DNA from: JBMOMT01 sp049324835
GTDB lineage: Bacteria > Chloroflexota > Anaerolineae > CAYNKW01
NCBI GenBank assembly: GCA_049324835.1
Contig: JBMOMT010000025.1
Span: forward strand, 1 to 16,932
Length of the DNA: 16,932 nucleotides
Reading direction: 5' to 3'
Shown: one piece after another, positions 1 through 7,824 of the stretch
Layout of the letters: each line of letters opens with the position of its first letter
How positions within the stretch are numbered: the first letter of the stretch is position 1
The notes under the pieces: model-generated
Told to the model about the DNA's origin: nothing
What the model saw: the letters and a program-made list of their open reading frames with translations, nothing else
The model's database searches: none
Program-made: the position numbers and the translations under genes

Positions 1-2258
1 CGCTGACGCCCGCCGGGGCCGTCGACTGCTGGGGCATGAACGACTACGACCAGGCCACAGCCCAGCCCGGCCCCTACACCCAGGTCGGCGCGGGTTATCT
101 TCACACCTGCGGGCTGACGCCGGCCGGGGCCGTCGACTGCTGGGGCTTGAACACCTTGGGCCAGGCCGAAGACCAACCCGGCCCCTACACCCAGGTGGGC
201 ACGGGCAGTGATCACACTTGCGCGCTGACGCCCGCCGGGGCCGTCGACTGCTGGGGCAGGAACGACGTCGGCCAGGCCGAGGACCAGCCCGGCCCCTACG
301 GCCCCTACGAGCCGCCCGTTTCCTGCATTGTCACCACCAACGCCGATAGCGGCCCCGGCTCCCTCCGTGAAAAGATCGCCACCCCTGCCTGCGATACCAT
401 CACCTTCGACGGCGACTATACCATCCCGCTTGCCAGCCAACTGACCATTGACCGCGACATGGCCATTGACGGCGCGGGGCATAGCGTCACTGTCAGCGGA
501 GAGAATGCCGTGCGCGTGTTCTATGTTAACGCAGGCGTTACCTTGGACCTGCAAAACCTGACCGTGGCAAACGGCCTGGCCGGCGCCGACGGATACGATG
601 GAGGTGGAATGTGGGTCAGCGGCGCGAACGGACGCATCACCACGGTCAACCTCCAGCGGGTCACCTTTAGCGGTAACCGCAGCACCAACGAAGGTGGCCT
701 GGGCGGCGGTGGGTTGAGCAGTTACAACGGCACCCTCTCGCTGACCGACGTGACCTTTGTCAATAACGAGGCGCTCACGGGCGGCGGCCTATCCAACACG
801 TATGGCTCTACAACGTTGACGAACGTGATCTTGAGCGGCAACCGCGCCACTCAATCGCTCCCCGACGAGGCTGGCTGCGGCGGGCTTCTCAGTGGAATGA
901 ACAACCTGTCCATGACGAACGTGACCTTTAGCGGCAACTCGGGGCAGATCGGCGGTGGGTTGTGCAAGGTCATGGGCAGCGCCGCGCTTACCAACGTCAC
1001 TTTCAGCGGCAACCAGGCGACCCAACTGGGCAGCGCGATCTATAACGTTAGTTCCGCCTCCGGCGGCTCGCTGACCATCGTAAACAGCATCCTGTGGGGC
1101 AACACGGCTCCCGACAGCGTGCAGATTCACGATGCCGGAAGCCCCGCGGTCGTCACCTACAGCGATATACAAGGCGGCTGGCCCGGCACAGGCAACATCG
1201 ATGCCGATCCGCTCTTCGTGGATGCCGCCAATGGCGACCTGCATCTCCGGGCTGGCTCACCGGCGATCAACTCTGGGGATCAGACCCTGCTGCCCGCCGA
1301 TGCCCTCGATCTGGATAACGATGGTGATACGACTGAACCCATCCCCTTCGACCTGGACGGCAACCCTCGCGTCTTTGGCGGGCAGGTGGATATGGGCGCC
1401 TACGAGGTGCAGGAAATTGGCGATGCCACCCCGCCGGTCATCACCCCTCAAATCGTTGGTACCTTGGGGCAAAGCGGCTGGTACGTCGGCGATGTGGTCC
1501 TGACCTGGAGCGTGGTGGATGACGAGTCAGAGATCACCTCCAGCTCTGGTTGTGATCCGGTCTCGATCACCAGCGACCAGACGGAAACCGCCTACACCTG
1601 CACGGCCACGAGCGCGGGCGGCACGAGCAATGCATCGGTAGCCATCAAGCGCGATGCGACCGCGCCGCTGGTTGCCGTCACGGGCGTGACCGAGGGCGCC
1701 ACCTACCTCCTGGGCGCGGTGCCGGCGGCAGGCTGCAGTACCAGTGATGCGACTGCGGGCGTGGAGACGGACGCCACGCTCAGCCTGAGCGGCGGCAACG
1801 CGCTGGGCGTGGGCGCTTTTACCGCCACCTGCTCCGGCGCGGTGGACCATGCCGGCAACGCCGCCGACCCAGTCAGCGTGCAGTACAATGTCACCTTCCA
1901 GTTCACCGGCTTTTTCCGGCCCGTCTCGAATCCGCCCCAAGTGAACCGGGTCAAGGCGGGCATATTTGTCCCGGTGCGGTTCAGCCTGGGCGATGACTAT
2001 GGTATGGACATTTTCGCGCCGGGCTATCCGCAGTCCGAGGTGATCGATTGCAGCTTGCTACTGCCAGGCGCCGAGGACAACGACGTGGTCGAGACGGTCA
2101 CGCCCAGCCGGAGCTTTTTGATCTACAATCGCTGGACCGACCGGTACACCTACCTCTGGAAGACGAATCGGTCATGGGCAGGGACGTGCCGCCAGTTGAT
2201 CATCAAGTTTAACGATGGGAGCGCACCCCGAATCGCGTACTTTAGGTTCGTCCGGTAG
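1..2258 (+). CDS. Secreted RCC1-repeat / beta-helix / PxKF-domain surface protein (5' partial)
   Basis: The frame is open from the first codon at base 3 with no start or signal peptide in view, so the gene enters from the left; the ATG at 36 lies inside a repeat and is not a plausible start. In order: two 37-residue RCC1-like repeats plus part of a third (to about 310; motifs AVDCWG, HTCALTPAG); a right-handed beta-helix region (about 400-1170) with repeated LTNVTFSGN-type coils; a choice-of-anchor-Q-like region ending DMGAYE (about 1210-1410); two Ig/HYR-like segments with paired cysteines (about 1430-1890); and a C-terminal PxKF-type domain from about 1900 (VNRVKAGIFVPVRFSLG). These modules are typical of large secreted or cell-surface proteins of Chloroflexota and some other bacteria. 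Adhesion or polysaccharide interaction is possible, but no substrate can be read from the sequence. No sortase motif or C-terminal membrane anchor is seen. Confidence 0.85.
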   Translation, partial: LTPAGAVDCWGMNDYDQATAQPGPYTQVGAGYLHTCGLTPAGAVDCWGLNTLGQAEDQPGPYTQVGTGSDHTCALTPAGAVDCWGRNDVGQAEDQPGPYGPYEPPVSCIVTTNADSGPGSLREKIATPACDTITFDGDYTIPLASQLTIDRDMAIDGAGHSVTVSGENAVRVFYVNAGVTLDLQNLTVANGLAGADGYDGGGMWVSGANGRITTVNLQRVTFSGNRSTNEGGLGGGGLSSYNGTLSLTDVTFVNNEALTGGGLSNTYGSTTLTNVILSGNRATQSLPDEAGCGGLLSGMNNLSMTNVTFSGNSGQIGGGLCKVMGSAALTNVTFSGNQATQLGSAIYNVSSASGGSLTIVNSILWGNTAPDSVQIHDAGSPAVVTYSDIQGGWPGTGNIDADPLFVDAANGDLHLRAGSPAINSGDQTLLPADALDLDNDGDTTEPIPFDLDGNPRVFGGQVDMGAYEVQEIGDATPPVITPQIVGTLGQSGWYVGDVVLTWSVVDDESEITSSSGCDPVSITSDQTETAYTCTATSAGGTSNASVAIKRDATAPLVAVTGVTEGATYLLGAVPAAGCSTSDATAGVETDATLSLSGGNALGVGAFTATCSGAVDHAGNAADPVSVQYNVTFQFTGFFRPVSNPPQVNRVKAGIFVPVRFSLGDDYGMDIFAPGYPQSEVIDCSLLLPGAEDNDVVETVTPSRSFLIYNRWTDRYTYLWKTNRSWAGTCRQLIIKFNDGSAPRIAYFRFVR
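3..310 (+). repeat. 111-bp tandem repeats encoding RCC1-like units
   Basis: The sequence ctgacgcc followed by a codon run for AGAVDCWG recurs at 3, 114 and 225, a period of exactly 111 bp (37 codons). The copies are highly similar, and the third decays after GPYGPYE. The window begins inside the array, so more copies probably lie upstream. Near-identical copies suggest recent expansion or homogenisation. Confidence 0.9.
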
Positions 2259-2267
2259 CGTATCCGG

Positions 2268-2303
2268 ACCGGGGAGCGCCGGCTACGCCTGTCGCTCCCC
2301 GGT
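2268..2303 (+). terminator. Possible terminator hairpin after the surface-protein gene
   Basis: An 11-bp perfect inverted repeat (accggggagcg at 2268-2278, cgctccccggt at 2293-2303) with a 14-nt loop begins 10 nt after the stop codon. No T-tract follows, so classic intrinsic termination is uncertain; it may be a 3' stabilising structure. Confidence 0.45.
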
Positions 2304-2330
2304 TCACCCCCGGTCGATGCAAGCGGCGTC

Positions 2331-2359
2331 TAGACAGACGCCGTATTTGATGGTACAAT
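2331..2359 (+). promoter_or_regulatory. Sigma70-type promoter for the cyclase fusion gene
   Basis: TAGACA (2331-2336) and TACAAT (2354-2359) are separated by 17 bp; each hexamer matches the housekeeping consensus at 5 of 6 positions. The predicted start near 2366 leaves a leader of about 85 nt before the ATG at 2452. Confidence 0.55.
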
Positions 2360-2451
2360 GGCCGTGTTTTCGAAATGGCATCACCATCACACCATCCCCC
2401 CCTCGCATTTTGGGGTGTGACCCTCCATCGTGTTGATCGAGGAGCAGAACG

Positions 2452-5400
2452 ATGAATGCTATCGTGTCTCCTGACCCCTCTCAACAACTCGAACAGGCCA
2501 TCGCCGCGCTGGAAGCGCAGCGCACCGTTCTCGGCGACGCCGTCGTCGATGCGTCGATCGCAGCCCTGCGCGAAAAACTGGCTGCGCTCTCGGCGCAAGA
2601 GATGACCTCCCCTCATCTGCGCGGCGAACGTCGATTGGTCACGGTGATGTTTGCCGATGTGTCCGGCTTTACCGCGCTGTCCGAGCGGATGGACCCCGAA
2701 ACCGTGCGCGACCTGATGAACGCCTGCTTCGAGTGCCTGGTGCCGGTGGTAAAAAAATACGGCGGCGCGGTAGACAAGTTCATCGGCGACGCGATCATGG
2801 CCCTTTTCGGCGCGCCCGTGGCCCACGAAGACGACCCGGTACGCGCTCTGCACGCCGCCCTCGACATGCAAACCCAACTCTTGACCTTTAACGCGCAGCA
2901 CGCCACCGATCTCGGCATTCACTTTGGCATCAACACCGGCCCCGTCATCGCCGGAGACTTGGGCACGCGGCAGCGACAGGAATACACCGTGATGGGTGAT
3001 ACGGTGAACGTCGCGGCGCGGCTGGAGGATATTTCGGAACGCGGCGAAATCCTGGTTGGGCCGGATACCTACCGCCTGGCCGCGCCGTTGTTCGAGTTCG
3101 AAACGATGGTTCCCGTCCGGGTCAAGGGCAAGTCCGAGCCGGTGCCGGTCTACCGCCTCCTGGCTGCCAGAGCCATCCCCGGCAAGATGCGGGGCATCGT
3201 GGGATTGGCATCCCCCCTCGTCGGCCGCGAGGTCGAGTTCCGCGCATTACAAAAAGCCATCGAGCGGGTGCAAGCAGGCGCAGGCGGCATCGTGACGTTG
3301 ATGGGAGACGCCGGATTGGGCAAATCGCGCCTGGTGGCAGAAATCCGTGGGGGCGTGGCTGCCGCGCCCCTGCAGTGGGTGGAGGGCCGTTGCCTCTCTT
3401 ACGGCGCGTCCATCGCCTACCTGCTGTGGTTGGATATCTTGCGTGGGCTGTTGAGTGTAGCCGCCGATGCAACACCAACTGCCGTCCGCGAGGCCCTGCT
3501 TCAGCAGACGCAAACACTGTGCCCGGATCGTTTCGACCAGGTTTTTCCCTACCTGGCGCGGCTGCTGTCACTGCCGCTTGCGCCAAAAGACGAGGCCACA
3601 CTGCACGAACTGGATGGCGAAACACTCAAGGCGAGAACCTTTGACGCCGTGGCGGCATGGATAGAACGGGCGGCCCAACACCGCCCGGTGGCCGTCATCT
3701 GTGAAGACCTGCACTGGGCCGATCCCACCTCGTTGGAATTGCTGGAACAGCTCTTGCCCCTGGTCGATCGCGCTCCCCTGCTCTTTGTTTGCCTCTTTCG
3801 CCCGGAGCGAGAACACCGCTGCTGGCGGATCCAAGAGATCGCCGGGCGGGATTATCCTCATCGCCACACGGGCCTGGCGCTCGATCCACTCTCGGTCGCC
3901 GAGGGCAAAGAGCTGGTGGGCCACTTGTTGCGCGTGGAGGGCCTGCCCCTGCCCCTCAGAGAGCGCATCCTCAGCCACGCCGAGGGAAATCCCTTTTACG
4001 TCGAAGAGATCATCCGCTCTCTGATCGACGACGGGGCCATCGTACACGACCAGGCCGCCGGGCGCTGGCAAGCCACACGAGACGTGGCCGATATCACCAT
4101 CCCGGACACGCTGCACGGGGTGCTGATGGCCCGCATCGACCGTCTGCATCGAGAGAGCAAACGTGTGCTGCAACTGGCGTCCGTCATCGGGCGGCTCTTT
4201 TTCTACCGTGTGCTGGCCGAGATCGCCCGCGAGCAGCAACGGCTCGACGACCACCTGCTGACCTTGCAGCGGGAAGAGATGATCCGCGAGCGGGCGCGCA
4301 CACCTGAACTGGAGTACATATTCAAGCACCAATTGACCCAGGAAGCCGCCTACAATGGCCTGCTCAAAAAAGAACGGCGCGCCTATCACCGCCAAGTGGC
4401 CGAGACGTTGGAGCGATTGTTCCCCGGGCGGGTCGAGGAGCAACTGGGACTGCTGGCCTATCACTGGGAACGGGCCGAAGAGCCAGACAAAGCAACGGCC
4501 TACCTGCTGCAAGCGGGCGATCAGGCCCGCCTGGCCTATGCCCACGCAGAGGCGATCGATTATTACCAGCGGGCGTTGGCTTTTCTGAAAGAACAAAAGG
4601 AACACGAACGCGCCGCGCGGACGCTGATGAAGTTGGGGCTGACCTATCACACCGCCTTTGACTTTGCCCGTTCTCGCCAGGCTTACGAAGAAGGTTTTGC
4701 GCTGTGGAAGCGTGTGGGGGAAACTCGAGAGGGAGGCTGGCTGCCGCCCGCGCCGCACGCCCTCAGGACCCTGTGGAACGATCCGCCGACGCTCGACCCG
4801 ACACTGGCCGACGACAGCGCCTCGGTAGATTTGATAGACCAGCTCTTTAGTGGGCTGGTGGCCCTGGACGCCGGGGACAACATCGTGCCCGATGTGGCCC
4901 GTAACTGGGAGGTGCTGGAAGACGGCTGCAGGTTTGTCTTTTATCTGCGAGATGATGTGTATTGGAGCGATGGAACGCCGGTGACGGCCGGGGACTTTGC
5001 GTACGCCTGGAAACGCACCCTGGATCCGGCCACCGGGTCGCCCGCCGCCCACCTGCTGTACGACATCAGGGGCGCCAGGGCCTTCCATCGGGGAGCCTGC
5101 CCTGAGCCTGCCGAAGGGGCCTGCCCTGAGCCTGCCGAAGGGGCCTGCCCTGAGCCTGCCGAAGGGGCTTGCCCTGAGCCTGCCGAAGGGGCCTGCCCTG
5201 AGCCTGCCGAAGGGACCTGCCCTGAGCCTGTCGAAGGGGAGACTGGCAGCAAGGACGTGGGGATACAGGCCCTCGATGACCTCACCCTGTTGGTGGAACT
5301 GGAAGGGCCGACAGGCTATTTTCTGAACCTGCTGGCGCAAAGCGCCTGCTATCCTGTGCCCAGGCACGTGGTCGCGGCGCGCGGTGAGACGTGGGCAGAG

Positions 5401-6384
5401 GCGCAACACATTGTCACCAACGGCCCTTTTCGCCTGGCAAGCTGGCAGCGGGGCCAGGCCATCGTCCTGACGCGCAACCCGGCGTACCACGGCCGCTCGC
5501 TCGTCAGGGGCAACGTGGAACGCGTGGAACTGGACCTGCGCAATACCGACCACGCCATCCGGCTAGAGATGTACAAAGCGGACGAACTGGACGTTGTGGA
5601 TTTGCCGCCGTTAGAGATCGACCGGGCGCGGCAAAAACACGCCGGTGAATACGTCTCGTTCCCCTTGTTGAACACCGAGTACGTGGGTTTCGATGTGAGC
5701 CGCCCCCCCTTTGACGATCCGCGTGTGCGCTGCGCCTTTGCCCTGGCCACCGACAGGGAGACGCTGGCGGACGTCGTCCTTCGCGGGCACGTCTCTCCGG
5801 CTACCGGCGGGTTCGTGCCGCCGGGAATGCCCGGCCACGCGGCGGGCATCGGTCTGCCGCACGACCCCGAACGGGCGCGCCGCCTGCTGGCCGAGGCCGG
5901 CTACCCGGATGGCCGCGGCTTTCCCAAGGTGGACGCGTGGACGCGCTCCATTTCCCGGCCGCACATCGGGTGCTTGCAGGCGCAGTGGCGAGACAGGCTG
6001 GGGATCGAGATCGTATGGCAGCCGGTAGCCTGGGCCGTGTACCTGGATGAGTTGCGGAAAAAGCTGCCCCATCTGTTTATCATGGGCTGGGTCGCCGATT
6101 ATCCCGATCCCGATAACTTTTTGAGAGTGGGGCTGTGGAGAGAGCGCGCCGGGTGGCGGAACGAGGACTATGATCGCCTGATCGAACAAGCCAGGCGCAT
6201 GACGGATCAAAAGGAGCGCATCCGGCTGTACGCACAGGCGGAAAAGATACTGATCCAGACAGCCACAATCCTTCCCCTCTACTATGGACGGTTACACCGG
6301 CTGCTGAAACCGTGGATCGGCGAGCCGCCCCCATCGGCTACGGGAGGGCCGCGTTGGAAAGATGTTATCGTCGAGCCGCACTAG
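2452..6384 (+). CDS. Class III nucleotidyl cyclase - AAA ATPase - TPR - family 5 solute-binding protein fusion
   Basis: A 1310-residue protein with ATG preceded by GAGGAG at 7 nt. Residues 60-215 are a class III cyclase domain with the catalytic set present: metal aspartates D69 (FADVSGFT) and D113 (GDAIMALFG), K109 for the base, and N186/R190 (NVAAR) for the transition state. It therefore looks active, probably making cAMP. Residues 255-640 are an AAA_16-type predicted ATPase with Walker A GDAGLGKS (285-292) and Walker B-like CEDLHWAD (417-424). TPR-like helices cover about 680-756. Residues 765-1310 match SBP_bac_5 oligopeptide-binding proteins (TLDPTLADD, YWSDGTPVTAGDFAYAWKR, GWVADYPDPDNF). 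There is no signal peptide or membrane span, so the binding domain should be cytosolic and may sense a ligand that controls the cyclase or ATPase; this is inference. Residues 882-929 are a repeat insertion in the binding domain. I recall similar fusions in Chloroflexota, but no characterised member. Confidence 0.88.
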   Translation: MNAIVSPDPSQQLEQAIAALEAQRTVLGDAVVDASIAALREKLAALSAQEMTSPHLRGERRLVTVMFADVSGFTALSERMDPETVRDLMNACFECLVPVVKKYGGAVDKFIGDAIMALFGAPVAHEDDPVRALHAALDMQTQLLTFNAQHATDLGIHFGINTGPVIAGDLGTRQRQEYTVMGDTVNVAARLEDISERGEILVGPDTYRLAAPLFEFETMVPVRVKGKSEPVPVYRLLAARAIPGKMRGIVGLASPLVGREVEFRALQKAIERVQAGAGGIVTLMGDAGLGKSRLVAEIRGGVAAAPLQWVEGRCLSYGASIAYLLWLDILRGLLSVAADATPTAVREALLQQTQTLCPDRFDQVFPYLARLLSLPLAPKDEATLHELDGETLKARTFDAVAAWIERAAQHRPVAVICEDLHWADPTSLELLEQLLPLVDRAPLLFVCLFRPEREHRCWRIQEIAGRDYPHRHTGLALDPLSVAEGKELVGHLLRVEGLPLPLRERILSHAEGNPFYVEEIIRSLIDDGAIVHDQAAGRWQATRDVADITIPDTLHGVLMARIDRLHRESKRVLQLASVIGRLFFYRVLAEIAREQQRLDDHLLTLQREEMIRERARTPELEYIFKHQLTQEAAYNGLLKKERRAYHRQVAETLERLFPGRVEEQLGLLAYHWERAEEPDKATAYLLQAGDQARLAYAHAEAIDYYQRALAFLKEQKEHERAARTLMKLGLTYHTAFDFARSRQAYEEGFALWKRVGETREGGWLPPAPHALRTLWNDPPTLDPTLADDSASVDLIDQLFSGLVALDAGDNIVPDVARNWEVLEDGCRFVFYLRDDVYWSDGTPVTAGDFAYAWKRTLDPATGSPAAHLLYDIRGARAFHRGACPEPAEGACPEPAEGACPEPAEGACPEPAEGACPEPAEGTCPEPVEGETGSKDVGIQALDDLTLLVELEGPTGYFLNLLAQSACYPVPRHVVAARGETWAEAQHIVTNGPFRLASWQRGQAIVLTRNPAYHGRSLVRGNVERVELDLRNTDHAIRLEMYKADELDVVDLPPLEIDRARQKHAGEYVSFPLLNTEYVGFDVSRPPFDDPRVRCAFALATDRETLADVVLRGHVSPATGGFVPPGMPGHAAGIGLPHDPERARRLLAEAGYPDGRGFPKVDAWTRSISRPHIGCLQAQWRDRLGIEIVWQPVAWAVYLDELRKKLPHLFIMGWVADYPDPDNFLRVGLWRERAGWRNEDYDRLIEQARRMTDQKERIRLYAQAEKILIQTATILPLYYGRLHRLLKPWIGEPPPSATGGPRWKDVIVEPH
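5095..5240 (+). repeat. Six tandem 24-bp copies of a dispersed-type repeat, in frame
   Basis: The core cctgagcctgccgaagg recurs at 5101, 5125, 5149, 5173, 5197 and 5221, with a strict 24-bp period. The last copy has gtcg in place of gccg, and the fourth is preceded by gctt. In the coding frame each unit reads CPEPAEGA. The motif resembles a short, imperfectly palindromic element (cctgagc-ytg-tcgaagg type) that I recall as scattered through Chloroflexota and other genomes. The unit contains no stop in at least four frames, which explains long shadow ORFs across the site. Confidence 0.9.
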
Positions 6385-6700
6385 AACCTGGCCCGACCGA
6401 TTCTGAAAAACCTGTCACACCAATTTCCCTACGGAGCATTTGAGGCTCCTGTTTTGGCAAAATATCCTCCGAGATCACAGCGGTGGAAAAGCCGATTTTC
6501 AGTCCACAGAAAGTGTTTTTGGCCGCATTTTGACCGTTTTCCCATCTCGAAGGCGCAGTCCCAACACTTCTTTGGCCCGAATCACATACCTGGATTTCTG
6601 CCAATTCGATCCAACTCGGGGAAATTGGTGTGTCAGGTCTAAAAATTGGATCTAGTGAGCCTATCGAAAGATGGTATTGGGCCTAATGGCCGGGCGACTT
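6385..6700. other. Non-coding stretch between convergent genes
   Basis: These 316 bases separate the cyclase fusion gene from the convergent ribonuclease Z gene. Base composition is visibly more AT-rich than the neighbours. Short ORFs here show no recognisable protein. Its main content is the inverted-repeat-bounded unit at 6410-6638. It also holds small hairpins: ggagc/gctcc at 6433-6449 and aagtgtt/aacactt at 6511-6569. No convincing T-tract terminator is seen for either flanking gene. Confidence 0.7.
6410..6638. mobile_element. Candidate MITE or insertion-sequence remnant with 20-bp terminal inverted repeats
   Basis: The left arm at 6410-6429 (acctgtcacaccaatttccc) and the reverse complement of the right arm at 6619-6638 agree at 19 of 20 positions. 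They enclose 189 bp of AT-richer DNA with no coding capacity. The size and long imperfect terminal repeats fit a non-autonomous element mobilised in trans. No clear target-site duplication flanks the arms (gaaaa versus ctaaa), so a degenerate insertion or an extended transcript structure remains possible. Confidence 0.5.
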
Positions 6701-7621
6701 TTATTTGGCCTTGACCACCCGGAACTGATCAAAATCGCGGGCGACGGCAGTATTGGGGAAAACGGCCTGCGCCTCGGCAAGCACGTCGCGCTCGCGATTG
6801 CGCCGCGAGAGATGCGTGAGCACCAGTTGCTTTGCCCCGGCGCAGACGGCCAGCTCGGCTGCCTGACGGGCGGTGAGGTGACCGAACTCGCGCGCCAGGC
6901 CGGCTTCCTCGTCCAGATAGGTGGCCTCGATGACCAGCAGGTCGGCGTCTCGGACCTCGTCCACCAGGTCGTCGGTGCGCCCGGCGTCGCCCACAAAGAC
7001 CAGCTTGATCCCCGACAACCAGTCGCCCAGCACGTCGTCGGGCTGGATGATACGCCCATCGGCCAGGGTGATGGCATGGCCTTGCACCAACTGTTTGCGC
7101 CCCGGACCAGCCGGCACGCCCAGCGCCTCGGCCTTTTCCGGCAAAAAGGGCCGCCGCCGTTTTTCCTCGAAAGAAAAGCCGAAACAATCGGCGCCACGGT
7201 GGCTCACCGGAAAAGCGCGCAGGGCAAAGCCCTCGTCTTCCATCAACAGGCCCGGCGCAATCTCGAACAACTCGATCTCGACAGGTGATCTCGCGCCACG
7301 CAGCACCACCCCATAGATCAGATCTTCCACCCGATCCAGCGTCGAACGCCCGCCCCAGATCTCCAGTCGCTCCAGCGATTCCCAACGGCTAAAAGTGGAC
7401 ACCAACCCACCCAATCCCAGGATATGATCCAGATGACCGTGGGTCAGCAAAACCTTGTCCAGCCGGCGAAAGCCCAAACCGCTCTTGAGAATCTGGCGCT
7501 GCGTGCCTTCGCCGCAGTCGATGAGGAATCGATACTCTTTGTGCAATACCATGGCCGAAGACAGCCCGCGATGCACCGATGGGGCCGACGCCGACGTGCC
7601 AAGAAAGACCAGCTCAAACAC
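6701..7621 (-). CDS. rnz: Ribonuclease Z (tRNA 3'-processing endonuclease)
   Basis: A metallo-beta-lactamase-fold protein of the RNase Z type, which cuts the 3' trailer of precursor tRNAs. Visible landmarks: N-terminal FELVFLGTSASAPS; DCGEGTQRQ; the zinc motif THGHLDH; SHRGADCFGFSFEE; GDAGRTDDL carrying the bridging aspartate; and LVLTHLS near the C-terminus. The order and spacing match the bacterial enzyme. I chose the GTG at 7621-7619, which gives 306 residues (the usual length) and has GGAG 7 nt upstream. An in-frame TTG at 7684 would add 21 poorly conserved residues and cannot be excluded, since the predicted transcript begins just upstream of it. The gene stands alone, convergent with the cyclase fusion gene and divergent from the selenoprotein gene. 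Confidence 0.9.
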   Translation of the reverse strand: MFELVFLGTSASAPSVHRGLSSAMVLHKEYRFLIDCGEGTQRQILKSGLGFRRLDKVLLTHGHLDHILGLGGLVSTFSRWESLERLEIWGGRSTLDRVEDLIYGVVLRGARSPVEIELFEIAPGLLMEDEGFALRAFPVSHRGADCFGFSFEEKRRRPFLPEKAEALGVPAGPGRKQLVQGHAITLADGRIIQPDDVLGDWLSGIKLVFVGDAGRTDDLVDEVRDADLLVIEATYLDEEAGLAREFGHLTARQAAELAVCAGAKQLVLTHLSRRNRERDVLAEAQAVFPNTAVARDFDQFRVVKAK

Positions 7622-7709
7622 CTGCTTGCTCCGTTCTCTCGCTTCATCCGCGTGATGATTGCTCTCAGGCGCCCCCCTGCTCAAGTGACACCTGGGCCGT
7701 CAACAGGGC

Positions 7710-7737
7710 ATTATACCGTCTGGGGTAGATTTGTCAA
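7710..7737 (-). promoter_or_regulatory. Consensus sigma70 promoter of rnz
   Basis: On the minus strand TTGACA (7737-7732) and TATAAT (7715-7710) both match the consensus perfectly, with a 16-bp spacer. The predicted start is near 7703, giving a leader of about 80 nt to the GTG at 7621 or about 20 nt to the TTG at 7684. Confidence 0.75.
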
Positions 7738-7738
7738 C

Positions 7739-7768
7739 TTGTAGCAAGACGGCTACCTGTGGTATACT
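7739..7768 (+). promoter_or_regulatory. Probable promoter of the selenoprotein gene
   Basis: TTGTAG (7739-7744) and TATACT (7763-7768) are separated by 18 bp. This is a moderate match pointing away from the rnz promoter, and the two -35 elements almost abut. The predicted start near 7775 leaves about 50 nt before the ATG at 7825. Confidence 0.45.
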
Positions 7769-7824
7769 TGGCAATCCAGACCGATCATGTGATGGCATCT
7801 GTCGTTCGATAGAGTGAAACTGGC

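Noticed and set aside
36..38. ATG at 36 as the start of the surface-protein gene
   Set aside because: It lies inside an RCC1 repeat where sister copies have TTG or AGG codons; the frame is open upstream to the window edge.
5095..5240. CRISPR array
   Set aside because: The 24-bp units are directly adjacent without unique spacers, so this is a simple tandem repeat.
3568..5553. Long antisense ORF (661 codons) on the minus strand
   Set aside because: It lies wholly inside the cyclase fusion gene, shows no recognisable domain, and owes its length to high GC and the stop-free 24-bp repeat.
6440..6655. Short ORFs in the AT-richer gap (71 and 62 codons)
   Set aside because: No ribosome binding site or recognisable protein; they overlap each other and the inverted-repeat unit.
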